64,000 bases of DNA, from the NCBI RefSeq assembly GCF_013055795.1, contig NZ_JABETO010000001.1, positions 184,375 through 248,374 on the forward strand. The letters are read 5' to 3'. This document shows, one piece after another, positions 55,937 to 63,163 of the stretch. The position numbers and the translations under genes are program-made. The DNA comes from Streptomyces sp. I05A-00742 (GTDB taxonomy: Bacteria; Actinomycetota; Actinomycetes; Streptomycetales; Streptomycetaceae). The notes below the pieces were generated by a model. The model searched no databases and was not told where the DNA came from. It worked only from the letters and a program-made list of their open reading frames with translations. Position 1 is the first letter of the stretch. Each line of letters starts with the position of its first letter.

Positions 55937-56437
55937 ATGTTTCCCGTGTCCACTCGTGGTGGGACCGCTGCCGGTGCGGTGGCCCTGCTCCTGGCGTCGG
56001 CCGCCGTCACGCCGGCCGCTGTCGCCGATGCCCCCCGCGCGCCGTTGGTGACCTACAACTGCGCGGGGGCGATCAACGTGAACGTCCATCCCCTCAACGG
56101 CGCCGTGGACGGCAGAAGCGGCGGCGGCTTCCGGTGCGCGACGCCGGACGAGTCCTTCGCGGCCGAACTGACGATGTCCGGCTCGGTGACGAGCAGCGGT
56201 GACCTCTTCTACACGACGAGGACCACCGACACCCTCAAGCGGACGGACACGGGGCAGACGCTCAAGTTCACGATCGACCGCCGCTTCGAGCGGGACACCC
56301 CCGCTGCGTCCGGCAACGCCACCGAACGCGGTTCCAGCAGTCAGGCACGCGACTCCGGGACCGGCACGTTCAGTACGGGGACGGGCTTGGTGACGTTCCT
56401 CATCACCAACAACTACATCCTGGATGTCACGGTGTGA
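55937..56437 (+). CDS. Secreted protein of unknown function (166 aa)
   Basis: The signal peptide (TAAGAVALLLASAAVTPAAVA) is followed by a beta-rich mature part with two cysteines (TYNCAG, GFRCATPD). No known domain is recognised. ATG 55937 is supported by AAGGAGG 9 bases upstream. It lies alone between unrelated genes in the accessory-looking region. Confidence 0.75.
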   Translation: MFPVSTRGGTAAGAVALLLASAAVTPAAVADAPRAPLVTYNCAGAINVNVHPLNGAVDGRSGGGFRCATPDESFAAELTMSGSVTSSGDLFYTTRTTDTLKRTDTGQTLKFTIDRRFERDTPAASGNATERGSSSQARDSGTGTFSTGTGLVTFLITNNYILDVTV

Positions 56438-56556
56438 CCGTCGAGTGATGGCCTGGTGAATGACGACTTCGGGGGTGCCAGGTAATGGATGCCCCTGATG
56501 TCGCCCTGAAGTCACCCCATATTCAAGGGGTGGTAGCGCGATTCAGGAGGCGGCAC

Positions 56557-57150
56557 ATGCAGCTCTCACGACCCACCGATCCAGCGTCCACCCACCCCGC
56601 CACACCTCCCACTGTGTACGGGCGACGGCCGCGGAGACTCGCAGCCGGCCTCGGCGCCGCGCTGCTGGCGCTGTCCGGGTCCGCCCTCGCCGCACCCGCC
56701 ACTGCCGCGCAACAGCGAGCCGCCGCTGTCCCGGCGGGTGACTACTGCGGCCCGGCCGACTCCTTCTACGGCGGAGGGCAGTACACCTACGCCGAGGTGC
56801 AGGTGTGTCTGCGCTTCGGATCCGGCGGGAACCAGGTGATCGTGAACAACCGCAACGTCCAGTACCTGTGGGGCGGTTCCTGGTACAACGCGTCGTCGAA
56901 CTACCCCGCCAAGTGGCACGCCGTCGGTTCGGTGAGCGTCGGCGGCCAGTGGGGAAGTTACGCCACCCCCGACCCCGTCACACAAGGGTCCGCCAACGGC
57001 TGGGCCGGCGGCGGCTCACCCGCGGCACTCGGCGCCTGCGGTACGTACAACGTCAGCATGATGTTCCGCCAGAACGGCCCGTACTGGACGGACAGCAGCA
57101 ACGACATCGACTCCGGCGAGCGGTCCTACCAGGTGAGCGTGCCCTGCTGA
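56557..57150 (+). CDS. Secreted Tyr/Gly/Trp-rich protein (197 aa)
   Basis: After a signal peptide (RRLAAGLGAALLALSGSALA with cleavage near APATAA) follows a mature part rich in Gly, Ser, Tyr and Trp (SFYGGGQYTYAEVQVCLRF, GGSWYNASSNYPAKWHAVG) with four cysteines, including the last residue. No known domain is recognised. ATG 56557 follows AGGAGG. The composition suggests a beta-sandwich surface or secreted protein. Confidence 0.75.
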   Translation: MQLSRPTDPASTHPATPPTVYGRRPRRLAAGLGAALLALSGSALAAPATAAQQRAAAVPAGDYCGPADSFYGGGQYTYAEVQVCLRFGSGGNQVIVNNRNVQYLWGGSWYNASSNYPAKWHAVGSVSVGGQWGSYATPDPVTQGSANGWAGGGSPAALGACGTYNVSMMFRQNGPYWTDSSNDIDSGERSYQVSVPC

Positions 57151-57330
57151 GGACTTGTCTCCGCAGCGTGGCGTCGGATGCGCCCCAGTGCAGGACCTCG
57201 CCCATCGGGGAGGCGCCGAGTGCGAACCGGCAGATGTGGTCGAACTTGTCGGCGACCACCCAGGCGTTGTACTCGTCGGAGGTCAGTTTCCCGTCGCCGT
57301 TCGCGTCCATCATGGCGCACACACGCGCTC
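57126..57330 (-). pseudogene. EF-hand gene fragment
   Basis: On the minus strand the frame encodes MMDANGDGKLTSDEYNAW, a complete calcium-binding EF-hand loop (57272-57307), and the following VVADKFDHICRFALG. The rest of the ORF is unlike a protein, and its 3' part overlaps the upstream secreted-protein gene. It is probably the remnant of an EF-hand gene. The rest of the gap (57331-57574) shows no gene. Confidence 0.45.
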
Positions 57331-57574
57331 TCGCGGTGGCGGCGGTCGTCGCGGTGGTGGCGGTTGTACGGGTCGCTCGGGTCTCCTCCTGCTCGGGGGC
57401 CAAAAGAGCAGCGGCTCTATGAGAGTTCGTCTTCGGAAGTGCCGGTGCGGGGGCGACGACGCGGCGGCCGTCGGGCCGCCGTGGCGTGTGATTTCCCGGT
57501 CCCTCGCTGTGCTGCGTCCCTGAACAGACGTGGTGGGGAGGTGATGTCACTCGGCGGTGCTACTTTCGGCCTCC

Positions 57575-58417
57575 ATGACAGACGTGCATGCCTACACCTT
57601 CAATCAGGCTGACGAACTCCTTGCCGCGGTCGCAGCCGGCGAGATGACGACAATCGCCGATATGGCCCGGCGGAAGCTGCACCTCACTGACGACGACAGT
57701 GTCTGCGGGATGGTACTTCGTGGCGGTGGACGGTCCTCCTTTGCCGCGGACAATCCGTGGGCGCTCCCGGACGACGGCGACCTGACTGCCCTGCTCAATC
57801 GGGTCTGGGCGCCGGTCGCCGCCGAGTGCCCTCAGTTCGTGCAGACGCTGTCCCGCGAAGTGATGGGCGTGGTGTTGGCCCGGAAGGAAGACGAGTACCG
57901 CTTGGGCTATATCGCCTTCATGCCCAAATACGGCTGTACGGTGCGTGCGCCGTCGGATGTCTCGGAACTGCCTTCCCTGGCGGTGGACGGACAGCTTCAT
58001 TGGTTCTGGGGCGGGCCGCCGATGCTGCTGGACGTCGTCGGTACCGCCGGCGCGGAGTTCGTGGTACCCGAACCGGTGCGTATCGTCGCCGCTGTACACG
58101 GCACGTTGACGGCGCCCGACATCGAGTGGTCGATGGACACCGGCATGCTGGACGTTTCGTTGGGTGAGGTTCTGCGCGAGCAGTCCGAAGAAGGGAGGGA
58201 GGATGACGAGGACGACTTCTTCGCCATGTACGACGATCACCGACTGCTTGCGTCCTGCTCTGCCGCCATACAATCCAGCGTCATCGTTCCGGGAGATGCC
58301 GGCCAGGGGGACAGCTGCCTTGTGGCCACATTCGACCATCAGGACATGAACATGGGGGAAATCCGTCCCTTTTGGGAGTGGTTCCGCAACGAGACCTCAT
58401 TGCTCTTCGGTCTCTGA
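57575..58417 (+). CDS. Acidic hypothetical protein (280 aa)
   Basis: I do not recognise this protein. It is soluble and acidic (EGREDDEDDFFAMYDD), without signal peptide or membrane segment, with regular codons that are less GC-biased than the rest of the window. The start ATG 57575 gives MTDVHAYTFNQADELLAAV. Gene length and isolation suggest an accessory or immunity-type protein, but there is no direct evidence. Confidence 0.72.
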   Translation: MTDVHAYTFNQADELLAAVAAGEMTTIADMARRKLHLTDDDSVCGMVLRGGGRSSFAADNPWALPDDGDLTALLNRVWAPVAAECPQFVQTLSREVMGVVLARKEDEYRLGYIAFMPKYGCTVRAPSDVSELPSLAVDGQLHWFWGGPPMLLDVVGTAGAEFVVPEPVRIVAAVHGTLTAPDIEWSMDTGMLDVSLGEVLREQSEEGREDDEDDFFAMYDDHRLLASCSAAIQSSVIVPGDAGQGDSCLVATFDHQDMNMGEIRPFWEWFRNETSLLFGL

Positions 58418-58562
58418 TCCTGGTCACGGTCGGCTGAGGAAAAACCGCCGAGGGCCGGGGTCAACGCGCCGGGGCCCTGTTCGGTCCGGCCATCAGTGAT
58501 CAAGCCCAACAAGGGGAACAATCCCGACCAACAGCGGTCTTCCGGGCAAGGTGGTACCTCTC

Positions 58563-59186
58563 ATGCACAGGACGTTCACCGGAGAAGAGTTCCGTCAAGC
58601 CCTCAACGCCAACACCGTTACCGTCCCCCTCGCCCTGACCGGCATGGTGAAGACGGCCGACGCGGCCGACGTTCTCCAGTTCGCCCTGGGCACGGCGTGC
58701 AAGGACTGGACCACCATCCCCGTCCGGCTCATCGACGAGGTGGAACCACTCCGGCACGTCCCCTGCGACGACCACGCGCACCCCCTCGTCCGCCTCACCC
58801 TCAAGGACACCGGGACACCGGAGTTCACGGTTCTCACCTCCCTGCTGCGCGCCGCTCAGCAGCAGGCATCGCCGTGCGGAGGTCCGGCCGCCGGACGAGC
58901 CGAAGCCGGGGCCGCGCGGCGACCGGCGAACGTCCACATCCCCTATGAGGCGCCGCACGGGCATCGTGCGCCGCATGGATCGGGAGGGGGTACGGAGATC
59001 GTGCGGGCGGCCGGTGTCGGCGCCCGGGCCGCGTGTCTCGACGGTGATACGAAGTGCGATGCGAGCGGCACGTGTTGGGGGTGTTGTGGCGGGGACTGGT
59101 TCGACGTCGGGCGGTGCGTGTACGGACTGACCTACACGTGCAACGGGACCCGTTACCAAGCGGTCAGCTGCTGGCCGATCGGCTGA
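58563..59186 (+). CDS. Unknown protein with cysteine-rich C-terminus
   Basis: A 207-residue protein. Residues 1-100 look like a compact folded domain (FTGEEFRQALNANTVTVPLA, VRLTLKDTGTPEFTVLTSLL). A Gly/Ala/Arg-rich linker follows. The last 50 residues contain eight cysteines (CLDGDTKCDASGTCWGCCGG, RCVYGLTYTC, AVSCWPIG). There is no signal peptide. The tail might bind metal or form disulfides after export, or be a processed peptide. ATG 58563 lacks a clear ribosome binding site. Confidence 0.7.
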   Translation: MHRTFTGEEFRQALNANTVTVPLALTGMVKTADAADVLQFALGTACKDWTTIPVRLIDEVEPLRHVPCDDHAHPLVRLTLKDTGTPEFTVLTSLLRAAQQQASPCGGPAAGRAEAGAARRPANVHIPYEAPHGHRAPHGSGGGTEIVRAAGVGARAACLDGDTKCDASGTCWGCCGGDWFDVGRCVYGLTYTCNGTRYQAVSCWPIG

Positions 59187-59342
59187 CGACCCGCCCGGGC
59201 GCCCGGATCCCTCCCGACCACGGTCCTGGCCGGAGGCGGGGCCGGCGCTCGATTGACGCGACGGGGGAAGCGAAACGGCTGGCTGCCCGTGGCGAGCGGT
59301 GGCGGTACCTCCACGCGGACGGCGACACCGGCCGGCCCTGGT

Positions 59343-59348
59343 TAGCCT
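59343..59348 (+). promoter_or_regulatory. -10 box (TAGCCT), leaderless start predicted
   Basis: TAGCCT lies 7 bases before the ATG of the first small paralogue. Confidence 0.4.
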
Positions 59349-59355
59349 GGTCCGT

Positions 59356-59535
59356 ATGCCCGCCGAGCTCCCGGACCCGCCGTGTCCCGCCGAGGAGATC
59401 AACCGTGCCATCCGCGCGTTCCTGAGCGACCGGGACGGCAGGCCGCTGACCCCGGCCGAACGCCGGCAGTACGAGCAGCTGCGGGCCCGGTGGCTGGAGG
59501 CCGTGCGGAGGCGGCGCGTGCGTGCCATGACATGA
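59356..59535 (+). CDS. Small paralogue family, member A (59 aa)
   Basis: A 59-residue protein sharing with two later ORFs (62512 and 62841) the pattern EEINxAIRxFLxxRxxRxLT followed by ERxxYxxLRxxWLxA. It is highly charged, predicted to form two helices, with a basic tail (RRRRVRAMT). The function is unknown. Natural codons and conservation among the three paralogues support it as a real gene. Confidence 0.72.
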   Translation: MPAELPDPPCPAEEINRAIRAFLSDRDGRPLTPAERRQYEQLRARWLEAVRRRRVRAMT

Positions 59536-59537
59536 CT

Positions 59538-59581
59538 AGGACATGGCCAGGGCATGCCCAGGGCATACCCAGGGCGGGACC
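59538..59581. repeat. 11-bp tandem repeat
   Basis: Four units of AGGRCATGSCC-type sequence (for example AGGGCATGCCC) directly after the stop of the small ORF. The rest of the gap to 59771 shows no gene. Confidence 0.82.
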
Positions 59582-59771
59582 AGGGAGTGAGGTGCGGCCG
59601 GTTCCGGGCGGCTCCTCCCGGGGCAGCGTGCGGACGGGCCGGTGACGCGGCACCGGACCCCGGAGCGGGGACGAGCACTCGTTCGGAGGGTTTCACCGCC
59701 CAATCCCGGTCACTCGCGGTCACGTCGGGGGACGATGGTGCTCCCTCACCGCTTCGAGGACAGGGGGAGTC

Positions 59772-60314
59772 ATGAAGCTGTCGCGTACGCGGTTGGCGCC
59801 GGTGCTCGCCGGGCTGCTCGTGGCGCTGGTGGCCGTCGCTCCGGGCTCGGGTGCCGTCGGCAGGGCCGCCGACCCCGTGCCGCCGGGCGCGGTCGGTCCC
59901 TTCCAGGTCCGTAACCAGGGCGCGGACCGCTGCCTGGGCCACCCGGCGGGCGACGACCGGGCCCGGGTGTGGGACTGCGCCCGCGAGACGTACCAGTACT
60001 GGTACCTCGTCACCGACCACCGCGGCCGCTACCAGCTGGCCAACGGCAATGACGGACGCTGCCTGACCGGCTGGGCCGAAGGCACCAACGGCTGGTCGGT
60101 GTGGAAGGCCGCCTGCGACAGCACGTTCGGCAACGCCGATCAGCTCTGGTACGTACACCAGGCCGACAACCCCGGCCCCGGCCGGATCGCCAACCTCTTC
60201 GGCCGCGTCCTCGAACCCGATCGCGGTGAGGCTGGGGCCAACGGGACCCGGGTCGAGATCTGGGACAACCAGGGGCTGCCCTCGCAGCAGTGGAGCCTGG
60301 TCTACGTGCAGTGA
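59772..60314 (+). CDS. Secreted ricin-B-type lectin
   Basis: A 180-residue protein with a signal peptide (LAPVLAGLLVALVAVAPG) and a single ricin-type beta-trefoil domain: QGADRCLGHPAGD, NGNDGRCLTGWAEGT, DQLWYV and the closing QQWSLVYVQ. It is predicted to bind carbohydrate outside the cell. No catalytic domain is attached. The ATG follows GACAGGGGGAG. Confidence 0.88.
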   Translation: MKLSRTRLAPVLAGLLVALVAVAPGSGAVGRAADPVPPGAVGPFQVRNQGADRCLGHPAGDDRARVWDCARETYQYWYLVTDHRGRYQLANGNDGRCLTGWAEGTNGWSVWKAACDSTFGNADQLWYVHQADNPGPGRIANLFGRVLEPDRGEAGANGTRVEIWDNQGLPSQQWSLVYVQ

Positions 60315-60385
60315 TTCATCCGGTGCAGCAGTGAAGCCCGCGTCCGTATGACGGCTGACCGATCTGGGATCCGAAAGGGGAACGC

Positions 60386-60871
60386 ATGCGACCGCGTCTT
60401 TTCACGAGAGCACTCGTCGGCATCACCGCCGTCGTCGGCCTGGCCGCCGGAAGCCTGGCGGGTGCGGGCGCCGGCTTCGCGGCGTCCGCGCCCACCGCGC
60501 ATCGGGTGGTGAGTTCGGATTCCGTCGCCCTGTTCGCGGTGGAGAACCTCGGCCTGAGCGCCGGGCAGGCCCAGAACATCCAGTGCTGGCTGAGGAAGTT
60601 CTGGAGTTACCCCGACGCGATCGACGGGCAGCTGGGCACCAGTAGTTGGCAGGCGTACCAGAGGGCTCTCAAGCACGACTGGGGTTACACCGGCGCGATC
60701 GACGGCATCGTCGGGAGCGGCACGGTGATGGCGCTGCAGCGCCAGATGCGGGACGCGGGCTGGGGTTACACCGGGCCGATCGACGGCGTCGCCGGGCCGG
60801 ACACCAGGGCCGCGTTCAAACGGTTCGCCGATGCCTGTGAAGGAGTGTGCAGGCAACCGGCCGCTCCTTGA
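60386..60871 (+). CDS. Secreted peptidoglycan-binding-like repeat protein
   Basis: A 161-residue protein with signal peptide (FTRALVGITAVVGLAAGSLAG) and two to three repeats of the type WGYTGAIDGIVGSGTVMALQR and WGYTGPIDGVAGPDTRAAFKR, resembling PG_binding_1 repeats. It is probably a small cell-wall-binding protein without a catalytic domain. AAAGGGG precedes the ATG. It lies 71 bases after the lectin gene and may be co-transcribed. Confidence 0.85.
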   Translation: MRPRLFTRALVGITAVVGLAAGSLAGAGAGFAASAPTAHRVVSSDSVALFAVENLGLSAGQAQNIQCWLRKFWSYPDAIDGQLGTSSWQAYQRALKHDWGYTGAIDGIVGSGTVMALQRQMRDAGWGYTGPIDGVAGPDTRAAFKRFADACEGVCRQPAAP

Positions 60872-60940
60872 GGCGGGCCGGGGGCCACGGGGCGGCCCCG
60901 CGAGGGCCGCGGTGCGGGGCCACCCCCGTATCGGCGCGCT

Positions 60941-60946
60941 TAGCAT
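60941..60946 (+). promoter_or_regulatory. -10 box (TAGCAT), leaderless start predicted
   Basis: TAGCAT lies 6 bases before the ATG of the DUF3592 gene, which has no Shine-Dalgarno sequence. Confidence 0.45.
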
Positions 60947-60952
60947 GCCGCG

Positions 60953-61360
60953 ATGGAGATGTTGCGCGTGGGTCTGGTGGTGCTGGTCATCTGCGGGACG
61001 ATCTGTGCCGCGCTGACATGGAAGTTCGCCCACCGTTTCGCCGCGGTGCTGAAGGGCACGGCCGTGGAGGGCCGGTGCGTGCGCGCGTACACGTCCGTGG
61101 ACAGCGACGGCGAGCGGTCGGTGCACCACGTGTACGGCTTCACCACGGAGGCCGGGCAGTACGTGGAGTTCGAGGAGGACGCCCTGCTCATGGAGGAGGG
61201 GCAGGCGGTGACCGTCCGGTACCTCCCGCGCAGTCCCGTGCGGTCGGCGACGGTCATGGGGCGGGGCGGCGCGTGGTCGCCCGTGATCCGGCACCTTCTC
61301 GGGATCTCCGTCTCGGGGATGTTCACGCTGCTCGGCCTGTTCCTCGTCTGGCTGAGCTGA
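60953..61360 (+). CDS. DUF3592 membrane protein
   Basis: A 135-residue protein with a membrane helix at each end (VGLVVLVICGTICAALTW and GMFTLLGLFLVWLS) and a beta-rich middle (VHHVYGFTTEAGQYVEFEED, QAVTVRYLPRSP), the DUF3592 layout. The function is unknown. The stop codon lies inside a 17-bp tandem repeat. Confidence 0.85.
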   Translation: MEMLRVGLVVLVICGTICAALTWKFAHRFAAVLKGTAVEGRCVRAYTSVDSDGERSVHHVYGFTTEAGQYVEFEEDALLMEEGQAVTVRYLPRSPVRSATVMGRGGAWSPVIRHLLGISVSGMFTLLGLFLVWLS

Positions 61361-61398
61361 TCGACTGGCTGAGCTGATCGTTCGGCTGAGCTGAGCGG
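61349..61398. repeat. 17-bp tandem repeat across a stop codon
   Basis: Units TGGCTGAGCTGATCGAC, TGGCTGAGCTGATCGTT and a third, diverged CGGCTGAGCTGAGCGG. The first includes the stop codon of the DUF3592 gene. Confidence 0.87.
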
Positions 61399-61763
61399 CA
61401 CGGCGGGCCGAGGCCCGGGGCCCGCTCGGGGGCGTCGACCTGACGGACTCAGTTCCCAGTTCAGCGGTCGCCCCGCCCCGTGCAGATGGGCGTGCGGATG
61501 GCCGGGCCCGTCGGTCGTCGTGAGGACGATCCAGGTACCGCCGCGGGGGTCGCCCCGTCCAGCAGTTCGCTCGCCTTCCGCCGGGTGCGTGAGGACGCCA
61601 TGGGGTGTCGGCCTCCTGTCGTGGTGGGACCCGGCGCGGACCGGGGGCACTCTCCACATGATCGCGCACGGGGCGCGGAGCGGGGAGTTCACGTCGGACC
61701 CTCGCCCGGGTCCGCGTCGGAGACGCAGGTCAGGCGGCTCCTCGGCCCGGATAGGCTCGGCGG
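61399..61763. other. Gap without a supported gene
   Basis: About 365 bases lie between the DUF3592 repeat and the next gene. Short frames exist on both strands, including a minus-strand frame with a coding-like stretch around 61500-61560 (TWIVLTTTDGPGHPHAHLH), but none has a convincing start, length or composition. A decayed gene is possible. Confidence 0.4.
61752..61757 (+). promoter_or_regulatory. -10 box (TAGGCT), leaderless start predicted
   Basis: TAGGCT lies 6 bases before ATG 61764. Confidence 0.45.
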
Positions 61764-62441
61764 ATGGCCTTCGGAAGGAACAGGAACACCGAGCCGCCGC
61801 TCGACGTCGTCGACTGGCGGGACGTCGGGCGGTTCGTGATCGGCTTCGTGGAGCGGGAACAGGGGCCCGGGACCAAGCGCCCGGTGCTGGGGGACCATGC
61901 CGTGCGCGTGCCCCGGCGGGACGGCCAGCGGCGGATCAACCCGCCCTGCGCCTTCCTCGCCGGCCGGTCCGGGGTGAGCGCGATATACGAGGACCGGGAG
62001 CGGCAACGGCTGCTCTGCACGATCGACAGGTCCGAGGAGGAAGCCGAGGGCGAACGACGTCATCCGGTGCGGGACGCCGAGGACCGGGAGATCGGCGTCA
62101 TCCGCCGCATCCCCTCCTCGAAGAAGCTGCTCCGGCACACCTGGCGCATCGAGCAGCCGGGCCACCCCGAGATCGTCGGCCGCAACAAATGGGCCGCCAT
62201 CTCCCCGCAGGACGCGGCGCTCCGCGCCGTGGGCAAGGTCGTCGAGGGGCTGCTGGACTCCGCGTTCTCCGGCGGGGACCCGGACGGGGGCGACGGCCGG
62301 GCCGCCCGCGACCGGACGCTGTTGTGGGTCGCGGACGGGGCCGAGGTGATGCAGTCCGTGGGATCCGGGTTCAGCAGCATCAAGGCGGGCTGGCTGGACC
62401 GCCGGCTGGCGTTCGCGATGGCGGTCCTGGGCGACCGCTGA
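61764..62441 (+). CDS. Protein of unknown function (225 aa)
   Basis: I do not recognise this family. It is soluble, rich in Arg and Glu, with predicted strands (NPPCAFLAGRSGVSAIYEDR, RLLCTIDRSEEE, HTWRIEQPG) in the first two thirds and two helices at the end (AALRAVGKVVEGLLDSAF, WLDRRLAFAMAVLGDR). No signal peptide. The ATG is preceded by a -10 box at leaderless spacing. Confidence 0.72.
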   Translation: MAFGRNRNTEPPLDVVDWRDVGRFVIGFVEREQGPGTKRPVLGDHAVRVPRRDGQRRINPPCAFLAGRSGVSAIYEDRERQRLLCTIDRSEEEAEGERRHPVRDAEDREIGVIRRIPSSKKLLRHTWRIEQPGHPEIVGRNKWAAISPQDAALRAVGKVVEGLLDSAFSGGDPDGGDGRAARDRTLLWVADGAEVMQSVGSGFSSIKAGWLDRRLAFAMAVLGDR

Positions 62442-62499
62442 ACGACCGGACCTGCCCGCGGCGGGGAGAAAATCGCGTGCCTACGTCCGCCTCCCCCCA

Positions 62500-62505
62500 T
62501 AACCT
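62500..62505 (+). promoter_or_regulatory. -10 box (TAACCT), leaderless start predicted
   Basis: TAACCT lies 6 bases before the ATG of the second small paralogue. Confidence 0.45.
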
Positions 62506-62511
62506 GACCCC

Positions 62512-62694
62512 ATGTTCCCCACCCGGACCGCAGGTCCCGCATGCCCCGAGGAGATCAACGACGCGATCCGCAGCTTCCTGGCCGAGCGCAGCAGCCGGGC
62601 GCTGACCGGCGCGGAGCGCCAGGAGTACGCCCGTCTGCGGACCGAGTGGCTCGCGGCCACACGGGGGCGCGGGCGGTACTGCACCGCGGCGTGA
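62512..62694 (+). CDS. Small paralogue family, member B (60 aa)
   Basis: A 60-residue protein with the family pattern: CPEEINDAIRSFLAERSSRA, then LTGAERQEYARLRTEWLAA, and a short basic tail. It shares N-terminal CPxEEIN context with member A (PACPEEIN against PPCPAEEIN), and the two may be closest relatives. The function is unknown. Confidence 0.72.
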   Translation: MFPTRTAGPACPEEINDAIRSFLAERSSRALTGAERQEYARLRTEWLAATRGRGRYCTAA

Positions 62695-62828
62695 CGGACG
62701 GCGGGGGCGGCCGACGCCGCGGTGCCGCTACGGACGGCGTGCCGGTCGTCGTGCCCCGCTTGATGAGGATTTGATGAGCTTCTCCTGAACTCTGCCCGGA
62801 TCACGGGCCGTTTGTCAGTGCCTCCCCT

Positions 62829-62834
62829 TAGCCT
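62829..62834 (+). promoter_or_regulatory. -10 box (TAGCCT), leaderless start predicted
   Basis: TAGCCT lies 6 bases before the ATG of the third small paralogue. The sequence TTAGCCTG is shared with the region before member A. Confidence 0.45.
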
Positions 62835-62840
62835 GTCGGC

Positions 62841-63035
62841 ATGTCCCTGGTCCCCATCCGCCGACAGCCACGCGCCGAACGACAGCCACGCGCCGAAGAG
62901 ATCAACCGCGCCATCCGTGCCTTCCTGACCGAGCGCCGGGGACGCGCGCTCACCACGACCGAACGCCGGGAGTACGAGCGGATGCGCGCGGACTGGCTGG
63001 CCGCCGGCCCGCTGCGACGCCGCGGCGGGCGCTGA
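62841..63035 (+). CDS. Small paralogue family, member C (64 aa)
   Basis: A 64-residue protein with the family core AEEINRAIRAFLTERRGRAL and TERREYERMRADWLAA. Its N-terminal part contains an exact in-frame 18-bp duplication (62862-62879 and 62880-62897) giving RQPRAERQPRAE. The function is unknown. Confidence 0.74.
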   Translation: MSLVPIRRQPRAERQPRAEEINRAIRAFLTERRGRALTTTERREYERMRADWLAAGPLRRRGGR

Positions 63036-63163
63036 CCGGCCGCGTACCCCGGCCCCGGCCTTCCCCCTGAACCCTGTTCCTCCCCCTGCCCCTCCAACTT
63101 CGTTGCGCCCTGAGATCATTACTCTGCGTGTGAGCATGCCGAGCGAGTGAGGGGGCTGGAGTC

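Noticed and set aside
60302..61692. Long minus-strand frames across the lectin, repeat-protein and DUF3592 genes
   Set aside because: They are antisense to genes with clear signal peptides and domains and lack protein-like composition.
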